Shown: positions 56,266 to 64,000 of the stretch, piece by piece | Layout of the letters: every line of letters begins with the position of its first letter | How positions within the stretch are numbered: the stretch's first letter is position 1 | Source of the DNA: Peterkaempfera bronchialis | GTDB lineage: Bacteria > Actinomycetota > Actinomycetes > Streptomycetales > Streptomycetaceae | Assembly: GCF_003258605.2 (NCBI RefSeq) | Contig: NZ_CP031264.1 | Span: 2,728,001 to 2,792,000 of the forward strand | Reading direction: 5' to 3' | Length of the DNA stretch: 64,000 nt | Notes under the pieces: model-generated | Told to the model about the DNA's origin: nothing | Databases searched by the model: none | The model's input: only the letters and a program-made list of their open reading frames with translations | Position numbers and translations under genes: made by a program

Positions 56266-57125
56266 GATCGGTACCCTGCCATGCGTTCGAGCCGGGCGAT
56301 ACGTTCCGCCATCGGCGGGTGGGTGGAGAAGAGCCTGGCGCCGACCTCTCCAGGGCGGAAGGGGCTGGCGATCATCATGTGGCTGGCGGTCTGGAGCTGC
56401 GGCTCGGGCGGCAGCGGGAGCTGCCTGGTACCGGCGTCCAGTTTGCGCAGGGCGCTGGCGAGGGCGAGGGGGTCACCGGTGATGCGGGCGCCGTCGGCGT
56501 CGGCCTGGTACTCGCGGGAGCGGCTGACGGCGAGCTGGATCAGGGAGGCCGCCACCGGGCCGAGGATCATGATCAGCAGCAGCCCGGCAATGCCGGGACC
56601 GTCGTCGTCCTCGCTGCGGCCGAAGGGGATCAGCCAGGCGAAGTTGACCAGGAACATCACCACGGAGGCGAGTGCGCCGGCCACCGACGAGATCAGGATG
56701 TCGCGGTTGTAGACGTGGCTGAGCTCATGGCCGAGTACGCCGCGCAGTTCGCGCTCGTCCAGGATGCCGAGGATGCCCTCGGTGCAGCAGACCGCCGCGT
56801 TGCGCGGGTTGCGGCCGGTGGCGAAGGCGTTGGGGGCGGCGGTGGGCGAGATGTAGAGGCTGGGCATCGGCTGGCGGGCGGCGGTGGAGAGCTCGCGGAC
56901 GATGCGGTAGAGCCCGGGGGCCTCGATCTCGCTGACCGGGCGGGCGCGCATCGCCCGCAGGGCCATCTTGTCGCTGTTCCAGTAGGCGTAGGCGTTGGTG
57001 CCCAGGGCCACGACGACGGCGACCAGCAGGCCGGTGCGGCCGAAGAAGCTGCCGATCAGGACGATCAGCGCGGACAGGACGCCGATCAGTACGGCGGTCC
57101 TCAGCCCGTTGTGCTGGCGGTGCAC
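56262..57125 (-). CDS. htpX: Membrane zinc metalloprotease HtpX
   Basis: The 287-residue M48 protease has two N-terminal membrane segments ([35 protein letters not shown]), the zinc motif HELSH at about residue 131 in [14 protein letters not shown], and the third ligand Glu in [33 protein letters not shown] is highly conserved. It degrades damaged membrane proteins. GTG at 57125 gives [12 protein letters not shown] after a GGAGGG site. In S. coelicolor htpX also lies next to the second nuo cluster. Confidence 0.96.
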   Translation of the reverse strand: MHRQHNGLRTAVLIGVLSALIVLIGSFFGRTGLLVAVVVALGTNAYAYWNSDKMALRAMRARPVSEIEAPGLYRIVRELSTAARQPMPSLYISPTAAPNAFATGRNPRNAAVCCTEGILGILDERELRGVLGHELSHVYNRDILISSVAGALASVVMFLVNFAWLIPFGRSEDDDGPGIAGLLLIMILGPVAASLIQLAVSRSREYQADADGARITGDPLALASALRKLDAGTRQLPLPPEPQLQTASHMMIASPFRPGEVGARLFSTHPPMAERIARLERMAGYRS

Positions 57126-57237
57126 GGCCGGCCCTCCAAGACGTGCGACGGGAAGCCTTCTCGTCCGGTCAACGCGGGGACGAACGGCGCTGGTTCCCTT
57201 CTCCCCCGCCCGCCGGGTGCGCGCAACCCGTACGCGG

Positions 57238-58887
57238 TCAGAAGAGGGTGGTGGAGACCACCTGGAGGACCAGTTGCGGGGCCAGCGAGAGGACGACCGC
57301 GCCGACGGCGGTGAGGGCGACGGCGGCGCTGAGCGGGGCGGGCATCCGGTGCGCCTGCGGCTGGGGCTCGGGCTGCGCCTGGGCCTGCGCCTGGGGCTGC
57401 GGCGTGGCCTGGGGCGTGAACAGCTTGGCCGTCCACACCAGGTAGTAGTACAGCGCGACCACGACATTGGCGGCCATCACCACGGCCAGCCAGCCCAGCC
57501 CGGCGTCGACGGCGGCGCGGAAGACCACGACCTTGGCGAAGACGCCGACCACGCCCGGCGGCAGGCCGGCCAGGCAGAGCAGGGCGAAGCCGAGCGCCAG
57601 GGCCGAGGCGGGGCGGCGGGAGAAGAGGGCGCGGTAGTCGTCCAGCCGGTTCTCGGCGGCGGTGCGGCCGACGGCGGCGACCACCGCGAAGGCGCCCAGG
57701 TTCACCACGGCGTAGATCAGGGCGTAGGCGGCGGTGGCGCCCAGCGGATTGCCGTCGTGCCCGTACCCGGCGGCGGCCAGCGGCACCAGCAGATAGCCGG
57801 CCTGGGCGATGGAGGACCAGGCGAGCAGCCGTACCGCGCTGCGCGGGGTGTCGGGGCGCTGGCGCAGCGCCGCGACATTGCCGACCGTCATGGTGGCGGC
57901 GGCCAGGATGGCGAGCAGCAGGCCCCAGGTGTGGGCGTAGGGGCGGAAGGCGAGGGTGGTGACCAGGGCGATACCGGCCAGTCCGGCGGCCTTGGAGACC
58001 ACCGAGAGGTACGCGGCGACGGGGACGGGGGCGCCGGTGTAGGTGTCGGGCAGCCAGAAGTGGAAGGGGACGGCGGCGACCTTGAAGGCGAAGCCGACCA
58101 GGGTGAGCGCCGCGCCGGCCTGGGCCAGGTGCCGGAGCTGGGCGGGGGCGTGGTCCAGGCCGTCGGCGAGGGCGGCGAGGTGGAGGGAGCCGCCGGCGGC
58201 GTAGACGAAGCTGACGCCGAGCAGCATCACGGCGGTGGCGGTGACCGAGGAGAGGAAGAACTTCAGGGCGGCCTCGCCGCCGAGCCGGTCGCGGCGGAGT
58301 CCGACCAGCGCGAAGGCGGGGAGGGAGACCACCTCCAGGGCGATGATCAGCGTGGCCAGGTCGCGGGAGGCGGGCAGCAGGGCGGCGCCGGTGGCGCTGC
58401 CGAGCAGCAGGAACCAGTACTCGCCGGCGGGCATCCGCTGCTCGTCCACGGTGTGCACCGAGAGCAGGGCGGTGAGCAGGGCGCCGCCGAGGGCGATCAG
58501 CTGGAAGACCAGGGTGAAGTGGTCGGCGACATAGGAGCAGCCCCCGTTGTCAGTGGTGGCCGCTACGGTTTTCAGGCAGAAGGTAGCGCGGTCGCCGTGG
58601 CGCAGGGGGATGAGGGCGAGCAGGGCGAGGGCGAGGGCGGCGACGGCGGCCCAGCCGAGCAGTGGCTTGCGACGGGCGGGCAGCAGCAGGTCGGCGACGA
58701 GGATGCCGAGGGCGGCGACGGCGGCGATGAGCGGTGGGGCGATGGCGACCCAGTCGACCGACTGGATGAGTGCGCCCGGGTTGGCCACGGCGAGGTCGGC
58801 CAGCTGGTGGGGGGTGGTCGTCGCGGTCATGGCGGTCATGGCGGGCTGCCCGGGGGTGGGAGAGGTGAGGAGGCTGGTGAGCGGCAT
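57238..58887 (-). CDS. nuoN: NADH-quinone oxidoreductase subunit N
   Basis: The 549-residue antiporter-like subunit has about 14 membrane segments. Proton-channel residues are seen in the conserved stretches [20 protein letters not shown]-like (TM5 region), [16 protein letters not shown] (Lys/His/Trp/Leu-Pro-Asp) and [18 protein letters not shown] Gln/Ala/Pro-rich loop lies near the C-terminus ([15 protein letters not shown]). It starts 3 nt after nuoM. This is the last gene of the operon. Confidence 0.96.
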   Translation of the reverse strand: MPLTSLLTSPTPGQPAMTAMTATTTPHQLADLAVANPGALIQSVDWVAIAPPLIAAVAALGILVADLLLPARRKPLLGWAAVAALALALLALIPLRHGDRATFCLKTVAATTDNGGCSYVADHFTLVFQLIALGGALLTALLSVHTVDEQRMPAGEYWFLLLGSATGAALLPASRDLATLIIALEVVSLPAFALVGLRRDRLGGEAALKFFLSSVTATAVMLLGVSFVYAAGGSLHLAALADGLDHAPAQLRHLAQAGAALTLVGFAFKVAAVPFHFWLPDTYTGAPVPVAAYLSVVSKAAGLAGIALVTTLAFRPYAHTWGLLLAILAAATMTVGNVAALRQRPDTPRSAVRLLAWSSIAQAGYLLVPLAAAGYGHDGNPLGATAAYALIYAVVNLGAFAVVAAVGRTAAENRLDDYRALFSRRPASALALGFALLCLAGLPPGVVGVFAKVVVFRAAVDAGLGWLAVVMAANVVVALYYYLVWTAKLFTPQATPQPQAQAQAQPEPQPQAHRMPAPLSAAVALTAVGAVVLSLAPQLVLQVVSTTLF

Positions 58888-58890
58888 GGG

Positions 58891-60489
58891 TCAGCCGCCT
58901 CCCAGGAGGCTCTTGACCGCAGGGTCGGAGAGGCCGAGGAGGACGGCGGGCCACAGCCCGGCGAGGACGGTGAGGGCGGCGAGCGGGGTCCAGGCGGCCG
59001 CCTCGTAGGGCTTGATGTCGGCGATGGCCGGCTGCTGCGTCGTACCGGCGGGCTCTGCGGCGAGGCGGGGGGCGTCGGCGGGGTCGCCCATGCAGACGCG
59101 GCGTACGACGGTCAGCAGATAGCCGGCGGTGAGGAGGGTGCCGAGGCCCGCCAGGGCCATGAAGACCAGGTAGGCGGGGCGGGAGAGCCCTGCGGCGGGA
59201 TGGAAGGAGCCGAACATGGCGAGCAGTTCGCCCCAGAACCCGGCCAGTCCGGGCAGTCCGAGGCTGGCGACGGCGGCGAAGGCGAGGAGTCCGCCGAGGC
59301 GGGGGGCGCGTCCGTAGAGGGCTGCGCCGGTGGCGGTGGTGGCTCCGGCCAGGTGGTCGAGGTCGGCGGTGCCGTAGCGGTCCTTGATGGCGCCGACGAG
59401 GAAGAACAGCAGGCCGGTGATCAGGCCGTGGCCGATGTTGGCGAAGAGTGCGCCGTTGATGCCGGTGGGGGTGAGGGTGGCGATGCCGAGCAGCACAAAG
59501 CCCATGTGGCCGACGGAGGAGTAGGCGATCAGCCGCTTGAGGTCGCCCTTGGCGCCGGGGCGGGCCAGGGCGAGGCAGGCGAGGGAGCCGTAGACGATGC
59601 CGACGGCGGCCAGCGCCCCGAGGTAGGGGGCGAGGGTGGCGGCGCCGTCGGGGGTGGCGGGCAGCACGACGCGGACGAAGCCGTAGGTGCCCATCTTGAG
59701 CAGCACTCCGGCCAGCAGGACGGAGCCGACGGTGGGCGCGGCGGTGTGGGCGTCGGGCAGCCAGCTGTGCAGCGGCCACATGGGGGCCTTGACCGCCAGG
59801 CCGAGGCCGATGGCGAGGACGGCGATGACCTGGGTGGTGTGGGAGAGGCCGGCGCCGTGGCGGGTGGCGAGGGCGGTCATGTCGAAGGTGCCGGCCTTGC
59901 TGCCGAGCAGCAGCAGGCCGAGCAGCATCACGGCGGAGCCGAGCAGCGTGTAGAGGATGAAGCGGTTGGCGGCGGGGCCGCGTCCCTCGCCGCCCCAGCG
60001 GGCGATGAGGAAGTACATCGGGATCAGCACGACCTCGAAGGCGAGGAAGAAGAGCAGCAGGTCAAGTACGGCGAAGGTGCCGAGCATGCCGACTTCTAGG
60101 AGCAGCAGCAGGCCGGTGAAGGCCAGCGGGGAGGGGGTGCCGGGGCCGTCGGGGAGGCGGCGGGTGGAGTAGAGCGCGCAGAGGAAGGTGAGCAGTGCGG
60201 TGAGTACCAGCAGCGGGAGGGAGATGCCGTCGACGCCGAGGTGGAGCCGTACGTCCAGGGCGGGGATCCAGCGGACGTCGGTGACGGCCTGCATCCGGCC
60301 GGGGTTGCCGTGGTCGAAGCCGGCGGCGAGGGCGACGGCGAGCAGCAGGACCAGGCCGGTGACGGCGGTGGCGAAGCGCAGGGCGCGGCGGTCCCGGACC
60401 GCCGGGTCGGCGCCGAAGGCGCGCGGGACCAGGGTGGCGGCGGCGCCGAGCAGCGGCAGCAGGAGGAGGGCGATGAGGACTGCGTTCAT
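58891..60489 (-). CDS. nuoM: NADH-quinone oxidoreductase subunit M
   Basis: The 532-residue antiporter-like subunit shows LGVDGISLPLLVLTALLTFL, FLAFEVVLIPMYFLIARWGG (channel Glu), VKAPMWPLHSWLPDAHTAAP and YSSVGHMGFVLLGIATLTP, all hallmarks of NuoM. About 14 membrane segments fill the sequence. It pumps protons as complex I oxidises NADH or another donor. It is separated by 67 nt from nuoL. Confidence 0.97.
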   Translation of the reverse strand: MNAVLIALLLLPLLGAAATLVPRAFGADPAVRDRRALRFATAVTGLVLLLAVALAAGFDHGNPGRMQAVTDVRWIPALDVRLHLGVDGISLPLLVLTALLTFLCALYSTRRLPDGPGTPSPLAFTGLLLLLEVGMLGTFAVLDLLLFFLAFEVVLIPMYFLIARWGGEGRGPAANRFILYTLLGSAVMLLGLLLLGSKAGTFDMTALATRHGAGLSHTTQVIAVLAIGLGLAVKAPMWPLHSWLPDAHTAAPTVGSVLLAGVLLKMGTYGFVRVVLPATPDGAATLAPYLGALAAVGIVYGSLACLALARPGAKGDLKRLIAYSSVGHMGFVLLGIATLTPTGINGALFANIGHGLITGLLFFLVGAIKDRYGTADLDHLAGATTATGAALYGRAPRLGGLLAFAAVASLGLPGLAGFWGELLAMFGSFHPAAGLSRPAYLVFMALAGLGTLLTAGYLLTVVRRVCMGDPADAPRLAAEPAGTTQQPAIADIKPYEAAAWTPLAALTVLAGLWPAVLLGLSDPAVKSLLGGG

Positions 60490-60556
60490 CGGGCGGTCTC
60501 CGGGAGGGGGGCTGGTGCTGCCGCAGGGGTGCCGGTGGCGAGGGGGGTGACGGGGG

Positions 60557-62680
60557 TCATGCGCCCACCGCCACGGCGACGGCGATGATCACGGCACCGG
60601 CGAGCAGCGCGCTGAGGTAGGTCTGGGCGTTGCCGGTCTGGGCGCGGCGGACGGCGGCGCCCAGCCAGCGGGCGCCGAGGCCGGTCCCGTTGACATAGCC
60701 CTCGACGACCTCCCGGTCCAGGAAGTGGACCAGGCGGGCGGCGGCGGTGAAGGGGAGGACGAAGAGCGCGCCGTAGGCCCGGTCGACGCCGAAGCCGCGG
60801 GTGGCCGGGGTGAGCAGCGGGCCGAGCAGGGTGCGGGCCGGGTCGGGGGTGAGCGGGACGGCCTCGGCGGCGGCCGCCGCTGCGGCGATGGCCTCATGGG
60901 TGGGCGGTACGCCGACGGGGTGCGGGTGCAGGTCGGCGGCGAGGTCGGCCGGGGTCTCCTCGGGCGTGGACTCGGTGCCGGCGGGCCGCACGGCGTGCCC
61001 GGCGGCGCGTTCCAGGACGGCGTTGGCGGCGTGCGCCTGGGCCTGGGCGACCCGCTGGGAGGCGGTGCGCCAGGCGGTGTACGCGACCAGGATGCCGACC
61101 ACGGCCAGGCCGGTGCCGAGGATGGTGGTGGTGAGGGCGGGGCGGAGCGAGCCGCCGTCCAGCAGGGAGGGGAGCCAGTCCTGGCGGAGCCCGGCGACGC
61201 CGAAGGCGATGGTGGGCACGGCGAGCACCCAGAGCGGCCAGCGCATGGCGTGCGGCTCGGCGGGGTGGGATGCGGGGTCCTCGCGGGTGACGGCGGCGAC
61301 GACGGGGCGTGCGGTGGGGGCGTGGAAGGCGAGCAGCCAGAGCCGGGTGGCGTAGGCGGCGGTGAGCAGGGCGGTGACGGCGGCGGCGACCAGCACGATC
61401 CAGCCTGCGGAGGCGGGTACCTGGCCGGCCGGGGCGAGGCCGCGGGTGAGGGCGTCGCCGGTGGCGGCGTGCTCGGCGGCGGTGAGCACCGACTCCTTGC
61501 TGAAGAACCCGGCGAAGGGCGGCAGGCCGACCAGGGCGACCAGGGCGATGCCCATGGTCCAGTAGGCGTCGGGGACGCGGCGGCGCAGCCCCGGCATGCG
61601 GGACATGGCGGTGAGCGAGTTGGTGTGGGCGGCGTGGATGACGACACCGGCGGCGAGGAAGAGCAGCGCCTTGAAGAAGCCGTGGCTGAGGAGGTGGAAG
61701 ACGGCGGCGTCGCGGTCGCCGGAGGCGAGGGCTCCGGCCATGTAGCCGAGCTGGCCGACCGTGGAGTAGGCGAGGACCCGTTTGATGTCGTCCTGGGCGA
61801 GCGCGCAGAGTCCGGAGCCGATCATGGTGACGGCGGCCATCACGGCGAGCACGACCAGGGCGGCGCCGGAGAGCAGGAAGACCGGGAGGAGGCGGGCGAC
61901 CAGGTAGATGCCGGCCGCGACCATGGTGGCGGCGTGGATCAGCGCGGAGACCGGGGTGGGGCCGGCCATGGCGTCCGGGAGCCAGGTGTGCAGCGGGAAC
62001 TGGGCGGACTTGCCGGCGACCCCGGCGAGCAGCAGCAGGGCCACCAGCGTGGGGTGGCCCAGGTGTCCGTGGGCGGCGGCGTCCAGCACGCCGCTGATGC
62101 GGAAGGTGCCGGCGTCGGCGCCGAGGGCGAAGATGCCGAAGAGGAACGGCACATCGCCGAGCTTGGTGACCAGGAACGCCTTGAGGGAGGCGGAGCGGGC
62201 GTCGGCGGTCTCCCAGTGGTGGCCGATCAGGAAGTACGAGCAGATGCCCATGATCTCCCAGCCGACCAGCAGCACGATCAGGTCGCCGGAGTAGACGACC
62301 AGCAGCATGGCGGAGGTGAAGAGGGAGACCAGGGCGGCGTAGGAGGGGTAGCGCGGGTCGTCGCGCAGATAGGCGGTGGAGTAGACCTGCACACAGGTGG
62401 CGACGATGCCGACCAGGACGGCGATGGCGATGGCGAAGCCGTCCAGGTGGAGGGCGAGGTCGATGGCCGGTCCGCCGGTGGGGGTGAGCCGGGTGGCGGC
62501 GTCCAGGGCCTTGCCGGTGCCCAGGTCCAGCGCGACCAGCAGGGCGAGGACGGCGGAGGCGGCGACGGGGAGGACGGCGAGCGGCCGTACGAAGCCGGGG
62601 GCGCGGCGGCCGGCGGCGAGCCCGGCGGCGGCGCCGAGCGCGGGCAGCACGGGGACGAGCACGGCGAGGGTGACGGTCAT
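60557..62680 (-). CDS. nuoL: NADH-quinone oxidoreductase subunit L
   Basis: The 707-residue subunit has the NuoL antiporter core ([60 protein letters not shown]) and the long C-terminal amphipathic part that clamps NuoM and NuoN. An extra loop near residue 540-610 is Ala-rich ([20 protein letters not shown]) and polar. The start ATG overlaps the nuoK stop. The protein is longer than E. coli NuoL because of the loop. Confidence 0.97.
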   Translation of the reverse strand: MTVTLAVLVPVLPALGAAAGLAAGRRAPGFVRPLAVLPVAASAVLALLVALDLGTGKALDAATRLTPTGGPAIDLALHLDGFAIAIAVLVGIVATCVQVYSTAYLRDDPRYPSYAALVSLFTSAMLLVVYSGDLIVLLVGWEIMGICSYFLIGHHWETADARSASLKAFLVTKLGDVPFLFGIFALGADAGTFRISGVLDAAAHGHLGHPTLVALLLLAGVAGKSAQFPLHTWLPDAMAGPTPVSALIHAATMVAAGIYLVARLLPVFLLSGAALVVLAVMAAVTMIGSGLCALAQDDIKRVLAYSTVGQLGYMAGALASGDRDAAVFHLLSHGFFKALLFLAAGVVIHAAHTNSLTAMSRMPGLRRRVPDAYWTMGIALVALVGLPPFAGFFSKESVLTAAEHAATGDALTRGLAPAGQVPASAGWIVLVAAAVTALLTAAYATRLWLLAFHAPTARPVVAAVTREDPASHPAEPHAMRWPLWVLAVPTIAFGVAGLRQDWLPSLLDGGSLRPALTTTILGTGLAVVGILVAYTAWRTASQRVAQAQAHAANAVLERAAGHAVRPAGTESTPEETPADLAADLHPHPVGVPPTHEAIAAAAAAAEAVPLTPDPARTLLGPLLTPATRGFGVDRAYGALFVLPFTAAARLVHFLDREVVEGYVNGTGLGARWLGAAVRRAQTGNAQTYLSALLAGAVIIAVAVAVGA

Positions 62681-63075
62681 GCGGCGGCCTTGCCCTTCAC
62701 CGGGTCGGCGTCCTGGGAGGGGGGACTGTCGGGGGCGGAGTCGGGGGTGTTGTCAGTGGGGGGTGCGATGCTGTCGGCAAGGTCGCGGAGCCGGTCGACG
62801 TCGGCGGTGCCACGGCTGCGGAAGACCATGAGGACGATGGCGAGACCGAGGCCGATCTCCGCTGCGGCGACGGTGATGGTGAAGAGGGTGAGCGCCTGGC
62901 CGGCGTGGAGGGTGTCACGCAGCCAGACGTCGAAGGCCACCAGGTTGAGGTTGACCGCGTTGAGCATCAGCTCGACGGACATCAGCATGAGGACGGCGTT
63001 GCGCCGCGCGAGCACACCGTAGAGGCCGATGCAGAAGAGCAGGGCGGCGAGGACGGCGGGATAGGCGAGGTGCAT
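62677..63075 (-). CDS. nuoK: NADH-quinone oxidoreductase subunit K
   Basis: The 132-residue protein has three membrane segments ([60 protein letters not shown]). Channel glutamates lie in [11 protein letters not shown] and [10 protein letters not shown]. It is longer than the usual 100 residues by an acidic Pro/Asp tail ([20 protein letters not shown]). The AGGAGCG site lies before ATG 63075. nuoJ, as an open frame, runs through its start. Confidence 0.95.
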   Translation of the reverse strand: MHLAYPAVLAALLFCIGLYGVLARRNAVLMLMSVELMLNAVNLNLVAFDVWLRDTLHAGQALTLFTITVAAAEIGLGLAIVLMVFRSRGTADVDRLRDLADSIAPPTDNTPDSAPDSPPSQDADPVKGKAAA

Positions 63076-63845
63076 CGGCGGTCAGCGCTCCTGCGGGGGG
63101 TTCGCGGGGGCCGCGGCGGGGGTGGGGTGGCCGTGGAGTCGGGGGCTGCGGGGCGGGGGGCGGCTGCTCGGGGTGCCGGGGGTCGGGGTGCCGGGGGTCG
63201 AGGTGCCGGGGGTCGAGGTGCCGGGGGTCGGGGTGCCGAGGTCGCCTTGCCGGGGCGGGGCCGGGACGGGCGGAGCGCGCTTCGGGCCGTCTCGCTCCGG
63301 GAGAGCACGATGGCGCCGACCAGGGCGGCGAGGAGGAGTACGGAGAGCGCCTCGAAGGGCAGCACCCAGTGGCGGAAGAGGCTCGCGCCGGTGACCTCGG
63401 CACTGCCGCCGCCCGCGCCGAGGTCGACCCAGGTGGAGCGGAAGGCGTCGACGACCAGGGTGACCAGGGTGGCCGCAGCGGCCACGGCCACCCCGAGGGC
63501 GACCGGGCGGTTGCGCGAGTCGGCGTCGGGCGAGCTGCCGATGGGTGCCTTGGTGAGCATCAGACCGAAGAGGACCAGGACGACGATCGACCCGATGTAG
63601 ATGAGGACCTGGACCCAGGCGATGAACTCGGCGGTGAGCAGCAGGAACTCGACGGCGAGCCCGCCGAGCGCCACCACCAGCCACAGCGCGGCATGGACCA
63701 GCTGCCGGGTGGTGACGGCGAGCACGGCGGAGCCGAGCACGGCAAGGCCGACCAGGACGAAGACGATCTCGACCCCGGTGGGCGAGAGGAAGGAGTGCCC
63801 TTGGGAGGAGAGCGGGCCGGCGGCGAGGTGGAGGGCGGCGGTCAC
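62982..63845 (-). CDS. nuoJ: NADH-quinone oxidoreductase subunit J, C-terminal tail uncertain
   Basis: The NuoJ part is clear from GTG 63845 ([20 protein letters not shown]) through the membrane segments [40 protein letters not shown] and [20 protein letters not shown]. After about residue 195 the frame enters a 15-bp repeat ([11 protein letters not shown]) and then runs 94 nt into nuoK. In another frame the repeat continues PGTPTPGT and stops at 63082, 6 nt before nuoK. So a frameshift (real or from sequencing) in the repeat is likely, and the natural end is probably 63082. Confidence 0.88.
   Translation of the reverse strand: MTAALHLAAGPLSSQGHSFLSPTGVEIVFVLVGLAVLGSAVLAVTTRQLVHAALWLVVALGGLAVEFLLLTAEFIAWVQVLIYIGSIVVLVLFGLMLTKAPIGSSPDADSRNRPVALGVAVAAAATLVTLVVDAFRSTWVDLGAGGGSAEVTGASLFRHWVLPFEALSVLLLAALVGAIVLSRSETARSALRPSRPRPGKATSAPRPPAPRPPAPRPPAPRPPAPRAAAPRPAAPDSTATPPPPRPPRTPRRSADRRCTSPIPPSSPPCSSASASTVCSRGATPSSC
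63170..63245. repeat. Tandem 15-bp repeats in the nuoJ tail
   Basis: About five units of (G)GGTGCCGGGGGTC(G/GA) follow each other with few changes. Translated on the minus strand they give a Pro-rich pentapeptide array. Slippage in this tract would explain the nuoJ frame conflict. Confidence 0.9.
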
Positions 63846-64000
63846 GTGTCCTGCTGCTCCTCTGCGTTCTCCGCGGCGGCGGCTGCCGCTGCGGCGGCCG
63901 CGAGCTTGTCGGCGGACTTGCGGGCGGCGGCGATCTCCTTGGGCTCCTCGGCGGCGGGGTCGAGGGCGGGCGGTGCGGGCACCGTCCACATCCACTCGCG
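63842..64000 (-). CDS. nuoI: NADH-quinone oxidoreductase subunit I, C-terminal end only
   Basis: The frame enters at the window end and stops at TGA 63842, which overlaps the nuoJ start (GTGA). The 52 visible residues are the tail after the two 4Fe-4S domains: [20 protein letters not shown], then [20 protein letters not shown] and a polar end. Actinobacterial NuoI proteins often carry such Ala/Lys/Glu tails. Assignment rests on operon order. Confidence 0.75.
   Translation of the reverse strand, partial: REWMWTVPAPPALDPAAEEPKEIAAARKSADKLAAAAAAAAAAENAEEQQDT

Noticed and set aside
56995-60099. A 1034-codon Gly/Glu-rich open frame opposite nuoN and nuoM
   Set aside because: Same codon-bias shadow; the opposite strand encodes clear complex I subunits.
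63170-63245. CRISPR-like repeat array
   Set aside because: The 15-bp units are directly adjacent with no spacers and lie in a coding Pro-rich tail.

Overview
The window is very GC-rich chromosomal DNA, with heavy GTG/ATG start usage, a TTG start on rpoB, GGAGG-type ribosome sites and G/C third codon positions. It comes from a streptomycete-type actinomycete (Streptomyces, Kitasatospora or Streptacidiphilus). The gene order aspC, tRNA-Trp, secE, nusG, rplK, rplA, two lipoproteins, rplJ, rplL, rpoB, rpoC, and further right add, murB, two MaoC genes, rpmG, yajQ, htpX and a reduced nuo operon, matches my memory of the SCO4599-SCO4655 region of S. coelicolor. No database search was possible, so the genus is inference.

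Layout. 1-7692: DUF1707/DUF4190 membrane protein (partial), an ABC ATPase/permease pair, an overlapping sensor kinase/response regulator pair, and an XPB/Ssl2-like helicase-domain protein. 7694-7988: apparent gene remnants. 7989-21825: an island of siphovirus-type tail genes without head genes. In order it has a divergent HTH repressor, a WhiB-like protein, a Cys-rich protein, a small HTH protein, tail terminator, tail tube, a tail assembly chaperone with a probable -1 frameshift, an inserted three-gene cassette, two tandem short tape-measure proteins, distal tail/baseplate genes, an amidase and two small membrane proteins. No terminase, portal, capsid, replication or intact integrase gene is visible. 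It looks like a domesticated F-type (non-contractile) tailocin-like particle. It ends at a perfect bidirectional terminator facing rpoC.

21887-36714: the transcription/translation core on the minus strand (rpoC, rpoB, rplL, rplJ with an L10-type leader, two lipoproteins, rplA, rplK, nusG, secE, tRNA-Trp), punctuated by strong hairpins and with a good vegetative promoter 200 nt before rpoB. 36839-46990: aspartate aminotransferase, adenosine deaminase, murB, an MFS exporter with its TetR repressor and palindromic operators, two hotdog dehydratase subunits, rpmG, tRNA-Met/tRNA-Thr, an apparently inactive cytosine-deaminase-like protein, an NAD(P)-binding protein and a GNAT acetyltransferase. 47230-55832: KimA-like permease, STAS protein, GGCT-like protein, tRNA-Tyr, yajQ, then TPR/HTH regulators, a YdcF-like protein, and a resolvase-like/HATPase pair. 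55873-64000: yccF, htpX and the distal end (nuoN, M, L, K, J and the nuoI tail) of a complex I operon.

The most notable system is the headless tail island: it has all the parts expected of a short flexible tail plus lysis genes, its own regulators, and an odd inserted cargo-like segment.
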